Source: Citrobacter werkmanii NBRC 105721 (lineage in GTDB: Bacteria; Pseudomonadota; Gammaproteobacteria; Enterobacterales; Enterobacteriaceae). Taken from it: a stretch of DNA of 64,000 nt. The position numbers and the translations under genes were made by a program. Shown here piece after piece: positions 49,324 to 56,891 of the stretch (positions are counted from its first letter, which is position 1; every line of letters begins with the position of its first letter). The stretch covers positions 248,001 through 312,000 of the forward strand of contig BBMW01000015.1 of assembly GCA_000759755.1 (NCBI GenBank). Direction: 5' to 3'. Under the pieces are notes generated by a model. The model ran no database searches. It saw nothing but the letters and a program-made list of their open reading frames with translations, and was not told the DNA's origin.

Positions 49324-50388
49324 TTATTCGGTAATCACAAACTGTGTCGCGGCAAAGCAGTTCAAAACCCGGTGTACCAGAAATACCATCGTTAGCGTTG
49401 CCACCAGCGCGACGGTGACGGAGGTGATACGGTACAGATCGCTGAATACCAGGTCCTGATCCGGGTGCAGGTTCTGGCCAAACATAATGCCGATGGTGGT
49501 GATACTGGCAAACCCCACGCCTGCGCCGACTTTTTCCATTACGTGCAGGCGGGCGCTGAATGCCAGCCCAAGGCCAATCAGCGGCATCATCAGCACCATA
49601 TGGTTGCTGAAATCATAGATAAGCAGCTGCACCAGCAGAATATACAGACAGGCCAGCACCACGCCAACCACACGCCAGATCGAGCTAATCACCGCCCCGC
49701 GATAGTGCATAGGAAACAGAATCAAAATGCCTGCCATCAGCGCTGACAGCGAATCACTCAAATCGCAGATCTGGAAGACCACAAAAATCATCGTCGCCAC
49801 CGTACCGGAAAGCAGCGACTCGTGACGAACCCGGGCGGCATCTTTTTCAATGCGCGGCGGCGGCTGGCGGGGTTCCATGTCCGGGATCAGATAATGCAGC
49901 AGCGCGCTCAGCGCCACCGCCATGACGCAGGCTTCCATATTGGAAAACATCAGCGTATGCCAGTTGGTGGTGGGATAACTCATAAAGTTGAGCATCGTGC
50001 TCTGACACACTACGCCCATCGAGCCGAGCAAAAACAGCGGCCCTTTACTCATAAAGCGAAAACGCATCACGTACAGACCAAACACCACCAGCGTCATAAT
50101 CAGCGGCCATTGTGAGAGATAGCCGACGATTAGCACCATTTCAACGCAGTTCACCGCCGCGCTGAACACAAACTGTTTTGCCACATGGCGGTTGAATACC
50201 GGCACCAGCGACTGCAGCATCAGCGGATAAACCACAGAAAATACACCGTACTGCACGTTGTAGAAGGTCGAGATACTCAGCGCGATTGTCCCGGCGACGG
50301 AAATCCGCAGGGTCTGGCGAAAGTCATTGGCGGTGTAGACGATATTCCCGTGCGGCGTAAAGACGTGGGCCAGCGTGTTAATAGACAT
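49324..50388 (-). CDS. DUF2955 (FUSC-like) inner-membrane protein of an efflux operon
   Basis: 354-residue membrane protein with about ten membrane segments in two repeats separated by a charged cytoplasmic stretch (MEPRQPPPRIEKDAARVRHE, about residues 190-210). The layout resembles the FUSC/AaeB aromatic-acid exporters, and the family DUF2955 is usually found beside an HlyD-type adaptor. The start at 50388 lies 11 bases inside the adaptor gene, so the two are coupled. The substrate is unknown. In K-12 this position begins the restriction cluster instead. Confidence 0.82.
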   Translation of the reverse strand: MSINTLAHVFTPHGNIVYTANDFRQTLRISVAGTIALSISTFYNVQYGVFSVVYPLMLQSLVPVFNRHVAKQFVFSAAVNCVEMVLIVGYLSQWPLIMTLVVFGLYVMRFRFMSKGPLFLLGSMGVVCQSTMLNFMSYPTTNWHTLMFSNMEACVMAVALSALLHYLIPDMEPRQPPPRIEKDAARVRHESLLSGTVATMIFVVFQICDLSDSLSALMAGILILFPMHYRGAVISSIWRVVGVVLACLYILLVQLLIYDFSNHMVLMMPLIGLGLAFSARLHVMEKVGAGVGFASITTIGIMFGQNLHPDQDLVFSDLYRITSVTVALVATLTMVFLVHRVLNCFAATQFVITE

Positions 50389-51445
50389 AATGCAGCCAGC
50401 TAACGAGGTGGATCTGCGCCCCGGCAAAAGTGCGAGCGAACATCCCCTCGCTGTTATACAGCTGTACCGTGGCGCGCGCCCCGGTCGGTAACGGCGTGTC
50501 GAGCGGTTCGTTCAGCGCTACGTGAATGCGCATACGCTGGGCATCGCGCACCCAGCGGGTGGACTGTTCCGGCTGCGACAGCTGGCCGTTAACCTGCTCC
50601 TGGCCCGCCAGAATACCGGCATCACTGCTGGTGACGCGGGCAGAGAAAACCTTGCCCGGCATGGCGTCGAACACCACGGCGGCATCGGTATCCACGCGAG
50701 TTTGGCGCAGGCTTTTCTCGCGAAAGTCGGCCACGATATCGGTCTGATGGCTGACCAGCGCCAGCAGCGGCGTGGCGGCGGTGGCGTAAAGTCCGGGGCT
50801 AAGCTGGAGGTTACTCACTATACCGTCGGTCTGGGCATACACTTTGCTCCAGCTGAGGTTCAGCTGCGCCTCTTCCAGCGCGTTACGGTATTTTTGCAGC
50901 GTCACGTTGCGCTTGTCATCGCGCTCGCCGCGCTGGATCAGCAGGTTCTGAATACTGGCGTTGAGCGCCGCCACCGACTGTTCGCTGGTCTGCCAGGCGG
51001 TGCGCACCTTATCGAGATCGGATTGCGACACATTCTGCATGGCACTCAGGCGTTGATAGCGGTCAAAGGTAGTCTTATCGTTGCGGGCGTTGAATTGCGC
51101 GGTGCGCAGATTAGCGCGCGCGGAGGCGATCTGCGCATCCAGCTGTTGGTTGCTCAGCTTCGCCTGCTCAAGGGCGATTTGCGCCGCTTCGACCTTATTG
51201 ATAAACGGCGTCGGATCCAGCTCGTACAGCAAATCGCCCTTTTTCACCTGGCTATTGTTATGTACATGCACCTGCGAGACGTAGCCGGATACGCGTGAAG
51301 AAACAGGCGTTACCACGCGCATCACCGTGGAGTCCGGCGTCAGCGGGATCCAGATATCAGCAACGATAAACCAAGCGAATATTACCAGGAAAGCGGCAAT
51401 ACTCACCCTTACCCAACGGGCAAATTTTTGTTCTGGGGTCATCAT
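50378..51445 (-). CDS. HlyD/EmrA-family membrane-fusion protein
   Basis: 355-residue periplasmic adaptor. One N-terminal membrane anchor (about residues 12-34) is followed by the lipoyl half-motif VSSRVSGYVSQVHVHNNSQVKKGDLLYELD, visible in parts such as VKKGDLLYELD near residue 68. A coiled-coil hairpin (about 85-185) and the second lipoyl/beta-barrel region come next. It probably bridges the DUF2955 pump to an outer-membrane factor such as TolC. The gene starts seven bases after marR without a separate ribosome-binding site. A GTPase-like or ABC partner is absent. Confidence 0.88.
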   Translation of the reverse strand: MMTPEQKFARWVRVSIAAFLVIFAWFIVADIWIPLTPDSTVMRVVTPVSSRVSGYVSQVHVHNNSQVKKGDLLYELDPTPFINKVEAAQIALEQAKLSNQQLDAQIASARANLRTAQFNARNDKTTFDRYQRLSAMQNVSQSDLDKVRTAWQTSEQSVAALNASIQNLLIQRGERDDKRNVTLQKYRNALEEAQLNLSWSKVYAQTDGIVSNLQLSPGLYATAATPLLALVSHQTDIVADFREKSLRQTRVDTDAAVVFDAMPGKVFSARVTSSDAGILAGQEQVNGQLSQPEQSTRWVRDAQRMRIHVALNEPLDTPLPTGARATVQLYNSEGMFARTFAGAQIHLVSWLHYVY

Positions 51446-51451
51446 AGTTTT

Positions 51452-51916
51452 TTAGTGTTGATTATCTTCTTCGCGGATTGTCCGCAAATTGCAGGCGAGT
51501 TGATTTAACGTCGTGCTAAAGGCGGCAAGCTCCGCTTCAGAAATAGTACAGGTGACGCGATGTTGGTATGTCTCAATCACCCGGTTAAGTTCTTCAAGCC
51601 TTGAGCGGCCTTGCGCGGTCAGCGTTAACAGTCGGATGCGTTTGTCATAAGGCGATGTGGAACGCAGCAGGTAGCCCTGCTTTTCCAGTAGTGTGAGGGT
51701 GCGCATCAGCGGCGGCAGTTCAATGCCCTGCACCTCCGCCAGTTCACTGACCGAGACGTTGTCTCCCAGTTGATACAGCTGCATCAATACCGTCCAGCTT
51801 GATTGCGTCAGGCCAGTATCGGTGATGGCAGCATCAATAATGGCCCGCCACTGACGCACCACCATTGCCATGCGCATCCCCATCGGACGGCGGGCAAACA
51901 GTTCATCTTCAGTCAT
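51452..51916 (-). CDS. MarR-family transcriptional regulator
   Basis: 154-residue winged-helix regulator. The helix-turn-helix lies at about residues 55-80 (VSVSELAEVQGIELPPLMRTLTLLEKQGYL). The wing holds the family signature DKRIRLLTLTAQG. First gene of a three-gene efflux operon, so a phenolic or lipophilic inducer is a reasonable guess. A 14-base imperfect palindrome 37 bases upstream is a candidate autorepressor site. It resembles SlyA/HosA-type regulators but I do not assign a symbol. Confidence 0.88.
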   Translation of the reverse strand: MTEDELFARRPMGMRMAMVVRQWRAIIDAAITDTGLTQSSWTVLMQLYQLGDNVSVSELAEVQGIELPPLMRTLTLLEKQGYLLRSTSPYDKRIRLLTLTAQGRSRLEELNRVIETYQHRVTCTISEAELAAFSTTLNQLACNLRTIREEDNQH

Positions 51917-51952
51917 ATATCTTTTTCCTCATCGCTGATGAAGAAAATAATA

Positions 51953-51966
51953 CTTATCATGGTAAG
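51953..51966 (-). promoter_or_regulatory. Candidate MarR operator
   Basis: CTTATCATGGTAAG is a 14-base inverted repeat with a single mismatched pair position in each arm (CTTAyCATGrTAAG). It lies upstream of the marR-hlyD-DUF2955 operon. A direct overlap with a promoter was not established. Confidence 0.5.
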
Positions 51967-52065
51967 CATCAAGAAACAGACTATCAACAAGCATCAATTG
52001 ATAAACACAGTGAATATAAAAGAGGCCAGATGCGCTAACACCCGGCCTAGGTCGATAGAAAATAA

Positions 52066-52230
52066 TTACTCCACCTGATCGCGTCGCAGCCCGACGTCAC
52101 GTAGGCGCTCATCGCTCATCTGGTGCAACAGACGCCGCGTTTGCGCCCGTAGCCGCCATGCTTTGTATGCCCGCCAGATCAGTACAAACCCAATAAACGG
52201 CTGCTTTGCTCTATTCTCATGAAATTCCAT
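52066..52230 (-). CDS. yjiS: DUF1127 small protein YjiS
   Basis: 54-residue basic protein found by direct reading. It starts MEFHENRAKQPFIG and ends RLRDVGLRRDQVE. The C-terminal DUF1127 motif (LLHQMSDERLRDVGLRRD) is the conserved signature, related to RNA-binding small proteins. The ATG at 52230 follows GGGAGG and AAGG. Divergent from yjiR, as in E. coli, where yjiS is stress-induced. There is no other gene in this stretch. An RNA-binding role is an inference from characterised DUF1127 proteins in other bacteria. Confidence 0.9.
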   Translation of the reverse strand: MEFHENRAKQPFIGFVLIWRAYKAWRLRAQTRRLLHQMSDERLRDVGLRRDQVE

Positions 52231-52284
52231 ACCTTGCCTCCCACCTTGCCAGAGGCTTTATATTCACGAATTTGGGTCTGAACA

Positions 52285-52387
52285 ATACAGACTCACAAAG
52301 TACTTTTATTTAACATACAGATTGGTTAAAAAGAGTTCTGAATCGCTTTTTTCACGCCAATCTGTACTGGTTTTTTAATCTGTATGG
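52285..52387. promoter_or_regulatory. YjiR candidate operator array in yjiS-yjiR divergent region
   Basis: Four copies of the sequence ATACAGA(T/C)T(G) occur: 52285-52293 and 52315-52325 in one orientation, and CCAATCTGTA (52357-52366) and TTAATCTGTATGG (52375-52387) in the other. The last two end just upstream of yjiR. MocR-type regulators usually bind repeats next to their own gene, so these are likely YjiR sites. Confidence 0.6.
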
Positions 52388-52406
52388 CACCCATGAGGGA
52401 TACAGC

Positions 52407-53819
52407 ATGACGCGTTACCAACATCTGGCCAATCTTCTGGCCGAACGCATTGAGCAGGGGCTGTATCGCCATGGCGAAAAATTACCTTCGGTGCGTAGCT
52501 TGAGTCAGGAACATGGGGTCAGTATCAGCACCGTCCAGCAGGCCTATCAGACGCTGGAACAACTACAGCTGATCACGCCGCAGCCGCGTTCCGGTTATTT
52601 TGTCGCGCCACAAAAAGCACAACCGCCGGTGCCGCCAATGTCGCGCCCGGTACAGCGTCCGGTCGAGATAACCCAGTGGGATCAGGTGCTGGACATGCTG
52701 GCAGGTCATGCGGATAAATCGGTAATCCCTTTTAGCAGTGGCGTGCCCGATATCAACCAACCCAGCCTGAAGCCACTGTGGCGCGAGCTAAGCCGTGTGG
52801 CGCAGCATAATCTCAAGGCGGTGCTGGGTTACGATGAATTACCTGGCTGTCGGGAATTGCGTCAACAGATTGCCCGGCTCATGCTGGACGGCGGTTCGGT
52901 CGTCACTGCGGATGATATTGTGATTACTAATGGCAGCCAGAGCGGAATGTCGCTGGCGCTGCTAACGGTCTGCCAGCCTGGCGATATTGTCGCCGTTGAA
53001 TCTCCCGCCTATTACGGCACCATGCAGCTGCTACGCGGATTAGGGATCAAAGTTATTGAGATCCCGACCGATCCGGATGCCGGGATCAGCATTGAAGCGC
53101 TGGAACTGGCGCTGGATCAGTGGCCGATTAAAGGGGTGATCCTGGTTCCTAACTGCAACAACCCGCTCGGCTTTATTATGCCGGATGCGCGTAAACGCGC
53201 TGTGCTCGCCCTCGCCCAGCAGCACGATATTGTTATTTTTGAAGATGATGTGTACGGAGAGCTTGCTACAGAATATCCACGTCCGCGCACAATCCATTCC
53301 AGGGACAGCGACGGTCGGGTGCTACTGTGCAGCTCATTTACCAAATCCGTGGCGCCGGGATTGCGCGTCGGTTGGGTTATTCCCGGTCGTTATCACGATA
53401 AATTTCTGCATATGAAATATGCCGTCATCGGCACTAACGTTCCTGCTACACAGCTGGCGGCCGCCACCTTCGTGCGCGAGGGGCATTATCATCGTCATGT
53501 TCGCCGTATGCGTCAGATCTACCAGCGGAATATGGAGATCTATACCTGCTGGGTACGGGAATATTTCCCCTGCGGGATCTGCGTCACCCGACCAAAAGGC
53601 GGCTTTATGCTGTGGGTGGAATTACCACAGCAGGTCGATATGGTCTGCGTTGCCAAACAGCTCTGTCGCCTGAAAATCCAGGTCGCGCCTGGCTCACTAT
53701 TCTCTGCATCCGGTAAATACCGCAACTGCGTACGCATCAATTGTGCATTGCCGCCAAACGAGAAGCATCGGGAAGTCATGCAAAAGCTCGGCGAGGCGGT
53801 GAAAACGGCGATGGAGTAA
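52407..53819 (+). CDS. yjiR: MocR/PdxR-type regulator YjiR (GntR-aminotransferase fusion)
   Basis: 470-residue fusion of an N-terminal GntR winged helix (about residues 1-70: LPSVRSLSQEHGVSISTVQQAYQ) with a C-terminal fold-type I aminotransferase domain (about 110-465). The pyridoxal phosphate lysine lies in SSFTKSVAPGLRVGW near residue 313. Cofactor contacts include NCNNPLGF and FEDDVYGE. MocR proteins use bound PLP, often with an amino acid, to sense rather than catalyse. The target here is unknown. Divergent from yjiS with repeated candidate operators between them. Confidence 0.94.
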   Translation: MTRYQHLANLLAERIEQGLYRHGEKLPSVRSLSQEHGVSISTVQQAYQTLEQLQLITPQPRSGYFVAPQKAQPPVPPMSRPVQRPVEITQWDQVLDMLAGHADKSVIPFSSGVPDINQPSLKPLWRELSRVAQHNLKAVLGYDELPGCRELRQQIARLMLDGGSVVTADDIVITNGSQSGMSLALLTVCQPGDIVAVESPAYYGTMQLLRGLGIKVIEIPTDPDAGISIEALELALDQWPIKGVILVPNCNNPLGFIMPDARKRAVLALAQQHDIVIFEDDVYGELATEYPRPRTIHSRDSDGRVLLCSSFTKSVAPGLRVGWVIPGRYHDKFLHMKYAVIGTNVPATQLAAATFVREGHYHRHVRRMRQIYQRNMEIYTCWVREYFPCGICVTRPKGGFMLWVELPQQVDMVCVAKQLCRLKIQVAPGSLFSASGKYRNCVRINCALPPNEKHREVMQKLGEAVKTAME

Positions 53820-53869
53820 CCGGACCATCCGGTGCTTCCGGGCAGGCGATTAAGCGGTTTAAATCATCT

Positions 53870-54820
53870 CTAATGGCTTAAACCCTGAATATCTTCAGCG
53901 GAAAGTCGGGTAATTTTTTGTACCGTGCTGATATCGATACCGTCGGCCAGCATAGTGCGGGCAATACGTAGCGCCTCATCACGTCGCCCCTTTATCAGTC
54001 CTTCTTGTTTACCTTCTTGTTTACCTTCAAGCTTGCCTTCAAGCCATCCTTTTTGAAATCCTGCCTCATGTAATCTGTCTGCGATCGTCATCAAATGCTC
54101 CTTGTACTGCGGTGAACGTTCGGCAACCCCGCGAATAAACTCACTGAATCGAGGTGCATCGCCAGTTCGTAAAATATAATTAAACAGCGTCTTTATCTGA
54201 GTGTCATTAGTCAGTCCGGTAAGTAGCAGGGAAACAATTTGCTCGACCAATCCCATAAGATCGCGTTGACGGATATGTTTTTGGATTAACTCCAACAGCG
54301 CCATACGTCGATGCTGCACAATTTCGTCATCCGGTATGACCGTAATATCCACCAGCGGAAACGCCGCTGCATACAGCTGACGAGCCAGCTTCGGGTTGGC
54401 AAACTCATCCAGCCAGCACAATGAATAAGGGTACGGGCTTTTAGCGCCGTGATAGAACAGCATCGGCACCACCAGCGGCAACTGCTGATGCCCAGCATCT
54501 AAATGTTTCTGCATGGCTGCTACCGCATAGCGCATCAACCGGAATGCCATATGTGCATCCGGTGTGCTCTGGTGTTCAATCACTACATAAATATACCCAT
54601 CGCCCTCCGTCGTTTTCACCGACCAAAGCACGTCGGAATAGGACGCGCGTAAATTCTCTTCAATGAAACTATCTGACTCGAGTTTCAGCGTCTGAAGATC
54701 GCAAAGTTCGCGTAGCGAAGCGGGAAGATGTATTTGCAGAAAATCCCGTGCGGTCTCAGGGTGACGTAAGAACGTTTTAAAGACCGCATCATGCGGTGTG
54801 GAAGTGGAAGCTTTGTTCAT
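53870..54820 (-). CDS. rpnD: Rpn-family recombination-promoting nuclease (RpnD-like)
   Basis: 316-residue PD-(D/E)XK nuclease of the Rpn/PDDEXK_2 (YhgA-like transposase) family. The catalytic core has [27 protein letters not shown] (metal Asp) and [13 protein letters not shown] (Glu and Gln of the EXQ form). The C-terminal helical tail contains the tandem repeat [14 protein letters not shown] encoded by 12-base DNA repeats (54001-54048). K-12 has a broken copy (yjiP/yjiQ) next to yjiR, and this one is intact. It probably makes DNA breaks that favour recombination. The symbol is by position and family. Confidence 0.85.
   Translation of the reverse strand: MNKASTSTPHDAVFKTFLRHPETARDFLQIHLPASLRELCDLQTLKLESDSFIEENLRASYSDVLWSVKTTEGDGYIYVVIEHQSTPDAHMAFRLMRYAVAAMQKHLDAGHQQLPLVVPMLFYHGAKSPYPYSLCWLDEFANPKLARQLYAAAFPLVDITVIPDDEIVQHRRMALLELIQKHIRQRDLMGLVEQIVSLLLTGLTNDTQIKTLFNYILRTGDAPRFSEFIRGVAERSPQYKEHLMTIADRLHEAGFQKGWLEGKLEGKQEGKQEGLIKGRRDEALRIARTMLADGIDISTVQKITRLSAEDIQGLSH
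54001..54048 (-). repeat. 12-base tandem repeats inside rpnD-like gene
   Basis: Four 12-base units: two identical CTTCTTGTTTAC copies, then CTTCAAGCTTGC and CTTCAAGCCATC. They encode the EGK(Q/L) repeat. Unit length is a multiple of three, so slippage would change protein length without frameshift. Confidence 0.85.
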
Positions 54821-55051
54821 GGCGATCTTTCACCTGAAAATAAGATGCCATGACTGTAGCGCCGGAAAACTCCCCCCCTCACCTGCAACTTTCTCTCTTT
54901 GCGAGGCGATTTCCGGGATAACAACGTCCTTATGTAACGTCTGCATTGGTCTGGAACGCGTCCCGCAGAATCACGACCTCAATGCACATTCCCGCTTTTT
55001 CATCGCACGTCCTGTGCTATAACAAATCATCACTTTCATGGAGAGCACGAT
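54821..55051. promoter_or_regulatory. Divergent region between rpnD-like and araC-type genes
   Basis: 231 bases. Near its right end TGCTATAAC (55015-55023) is an extended -10 for the + strand, with a weak -35 (CTTTTT). No palindrome or small gene was recognised elsewhere. Confidence 0.5.
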
Positions 55052-55867
55052 GTGACGCATACCCGGGATATTCCACAATCGTTCTGGCGTGATGAGCAGT
55101 TGCCGTGGCTGGAGCTGCGCAGCACCTGGCAAAGCCAGCAGGCCTATAAACGTCATCATCATTCTCAGCTCTCGATTGGGGCTATTCTTGAGGGTGAGAC
55201 TTGCTGCCAGTGTGATGGCAAAGAATACCTCCTGAGCTCAGGCGATCTCATTGTGATCCCATCGCTGGCACCTCACAGCTGTAACCCCGTTAATGGGCGG
55301 TTTCGCAGTTACCATATGCTCTATCTTGATGCCCAGTGGTGCCTGAACCATCTGCCTGCGCTGAGCAGCAATCAGCAACTTTACCCACGCAATCCCGTTA
55401 TCCGCGATCCGCAATTATTCCAGCGTTATTTACGCCTCGTGGCGCTCATGCAGCGGCAACAAATGACACAGGTAACCGATGCAGCGCAGGCACTGCTGCG
55501 CTCGCTGCCGTTGCAATCGGTAAAAGCGCAAAGCCTAAGCGCTGCCAGCACGTATCTGCGTGAACGGTTGCAGTCCAGTTTGTTTGCGCCCCCCTCGCTG
55601 GACGTGCTGGCGTATGAATGCCGCATGCGTAAAGAGACGCTGATCCGTAACTTTAAGCAGGACACCGGCCTGACGCCGGGGAGTTATCTGAATATCCTGA
55701 GAGTTAACTATGCCCGCCAGCGGTTGCGTGCAGGGGACGAAATTGCGGATGTCGGCTACCAGAGCGGGTTTGCCGACCAGAGCCATTTCCATCGCACCTT
55801 TGTGCGCTACACCGCGGCCACACCGCGTCAATACGCATTAGGACGATCAATATCAGACAATAATTAG
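55052..55867 (+). CDS. AraC-family transcriptional regulator
   Basis: 271-residue regulator. An N-terminal cupin-like AraC ligand domain (about residues 20-120: HHSQLSIGAILEGET, SGDLIVIPSLAPHSC) is followed by two helix-turn-helix elements in the C-terminal 100 residues (LDVLAYECRMRKETLIRNFKQ and EIADVGYQSGFADQSHFHRT). The GTG start at 55052 has GGAG about 8 bases upstream. A LysE-type exporter gene follows 48 bases later on the same strand, so regulator and exporter are likely a unit. The inducer is unknown. Confidence 0.88.
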   Translation: MTHTRDIPQSFWRDEQLPWLELRSTWQSQQAYKRHHHSQLSIGAILEGETCCQCDGKEYLLSSGDLIVIPSLAPHSCNPVNGRFRSYHMLYLDAQWCLNHLPALSSNQQLYPRNPVIRDPQLFQRYLRLVALMQRQQMTQVTDAAQALLRSLPLQSVKAQSLSAASTYLRERLQSSLFAPPSLDVLAYECRMRKETLIRNFKQDTGLTPGSYLNILRVNYARQRLRAGDEIADVGYQSGFADQSHFHRTFVRYTAATPRQYALGRSISDNN

Positions 55868-55915
55868 CGCGGCGTCAGGCGTAGGGTGAACTCGGATTCC
55901 TTCTCTGAGGTCATT

Positions 55916-56566
55916 ATGTCGCTGCTTTCCTTACTTTTCCCTTCTGCTTTTCCCGCGCTGGCGCTGGCGCATTTTGTCGCACTCCTCAGCCCGGGGCCGG
56001 ACTTCTTTTTACTGGTCGGCTATGCCGTACGTTACCGGATGCGCGGCAGCGCCGGGCTGTGCGTGGGGATCGCCCTCGGCAACGGGCTGTATATCATGCT
56101 GGCGATTATCGGTTGGGGGATCCTGCGCCAGCTTCCTCTGCTGTTTACGGTTATTGAGCTGTTGGGCGCACTCTATTTATTGTGGATTGGCAGCCTGTTG
56201 ATACGCAGCCGCCCACAAACGCTGACCGGAGCAGACGCCCAGTCTACCTGTCCAGGGTTTGGCAAACAGCTGCTGCTGGGGTTAGCATCGTCACTACTCA
56301 ACCCGAAAAATGCGTTGTTTTATCTGGCGCTAATGACCGCTCTGCTCGGCCCGTCGGTGACGTTGCTACAACAAAGCGTGAGCGGGATATGGATGACCAG
56401 CGTGGTGCTGTTCTGGGATTTGCTGATCGTGATGTTCATCGGTTTACCGCAGATCCAGCGACGGTTAACCAGCGGGATAGTGTGGGTAGAACGTATCGCC
56501 GGCGGCGTATTGGTCATCTTCGGTTGTGCCATCGCGCTGCGTTTTTTGCAGAGCATCGTACTCTGA
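55916..56566 (+). CDS. LysE/RhtB-family amino acid exporter
   Basis: 216-residue inner-membrane exporter with about six membrane segments. The family signature SPGPDFFLLVGYAVR is at about residues 24-38, and the second signature SSLLNPKNALFYLALM near residue 127. Such proteins export amino acids such as homoserine, threonine or lysine. The substrate here is unknown. GAGG lies 6 bases before the ATG at 55916. It lies downstream of the AraC-family gene, its probable regulator. Confidence 0.88.
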   Translation: MSLLSLLFPSAFPALALAHFVALLSPGPDFFLLVGYAVRYRMRGSAGLCVGIALGNGLYIMLAIIGWGILRQLPLLFTVIELLGALYLLWIGSLLIRSRPQTLTGADAQSTCPGFGKQLLLGLASSLLNPKNALFYLALMTALLGPSVTLLQQSVSGIWMTSVVLFWDLLIVMFIGLPQIQRRLTSGIVWVERIAGGVLVIFGCAIALRFLQSIVL

Positions 56567-56680
56567 TTAACGTGGCGATTTTCTGCAAATAAACCGGATA
56601 AACTCGTTTAATTAATATCCAATCCGCATTACACTGCGGATGGTCACTACCCGTTCAACTTACTCTTCCTGAGGTGCGAT

Positions 56681-56716
56681 GTGCTGATTGTTACCTGTAA
56701 TCGTTACGCTTTCTGA
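56681..56716 (+). CDS. Candidate leader peptide upstream of mdtM
   Basis: GTG start, 11 codons (MLIVTCNRYAF) and TGA, with GAGG six bases upstream of the GTG. It lies between a possible promoter and a terminator-like hairpin, 175 bases before mdtM. A translated leader that controls hairpin formation is plausible, but only sequence position supports this. An overlapping ATG-TGC-TGA minimal frame also exists at 56679. Confidence 0.4.
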   Translation: MLIVTCNRYAF

Positions 56717-56739
56717 CCCCGCGTTAGTGAGCGTTTCTC

Positions 56740-56769
56740 CTGTTTGCGCTTCACGCAGACAGCGTTTTT
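56740..56769 (+). terminator. Candidate attenuator hairpin upstream of mdtM
   Basis: CTGTTTGCG-cttca-CGCAGACAG is a 9-base-pair stem (one G-U pair) followed by CGTTTTTG. It lies 120 bases upstream of the mdtM start, so it would end transcripts before the gene unless prevented. Confidence 0.6.
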
Positions 56770-56891
56770 GATTACATGAAATTCAGTACATTTGCAGTCT
56801 GCTTTTATTCTGTTATCGGTCTGACGTCTCAAAGACGGTATTGAATTTCGCTATTCCCGTTGAGGGTTTTCTCCCGACAAGGAGCTGTTTT

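Larger units (their letters stand above)
56567..56891. other. Long leader region upstream of mdtM
   Basis: 325 bases without a large gene. In order it holds an inverted repeat (ATCCGCA-N6-TGCGGAT, 56622-56641) overlapping a possible -10 (TACACT), an 11-codon reading frame with a good ribosome-binding site (56681-56716) and a terminator-like hairpin (56740-56769) before mdtM. The arrangement resembles an attenuator. Confidence 0.55.
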
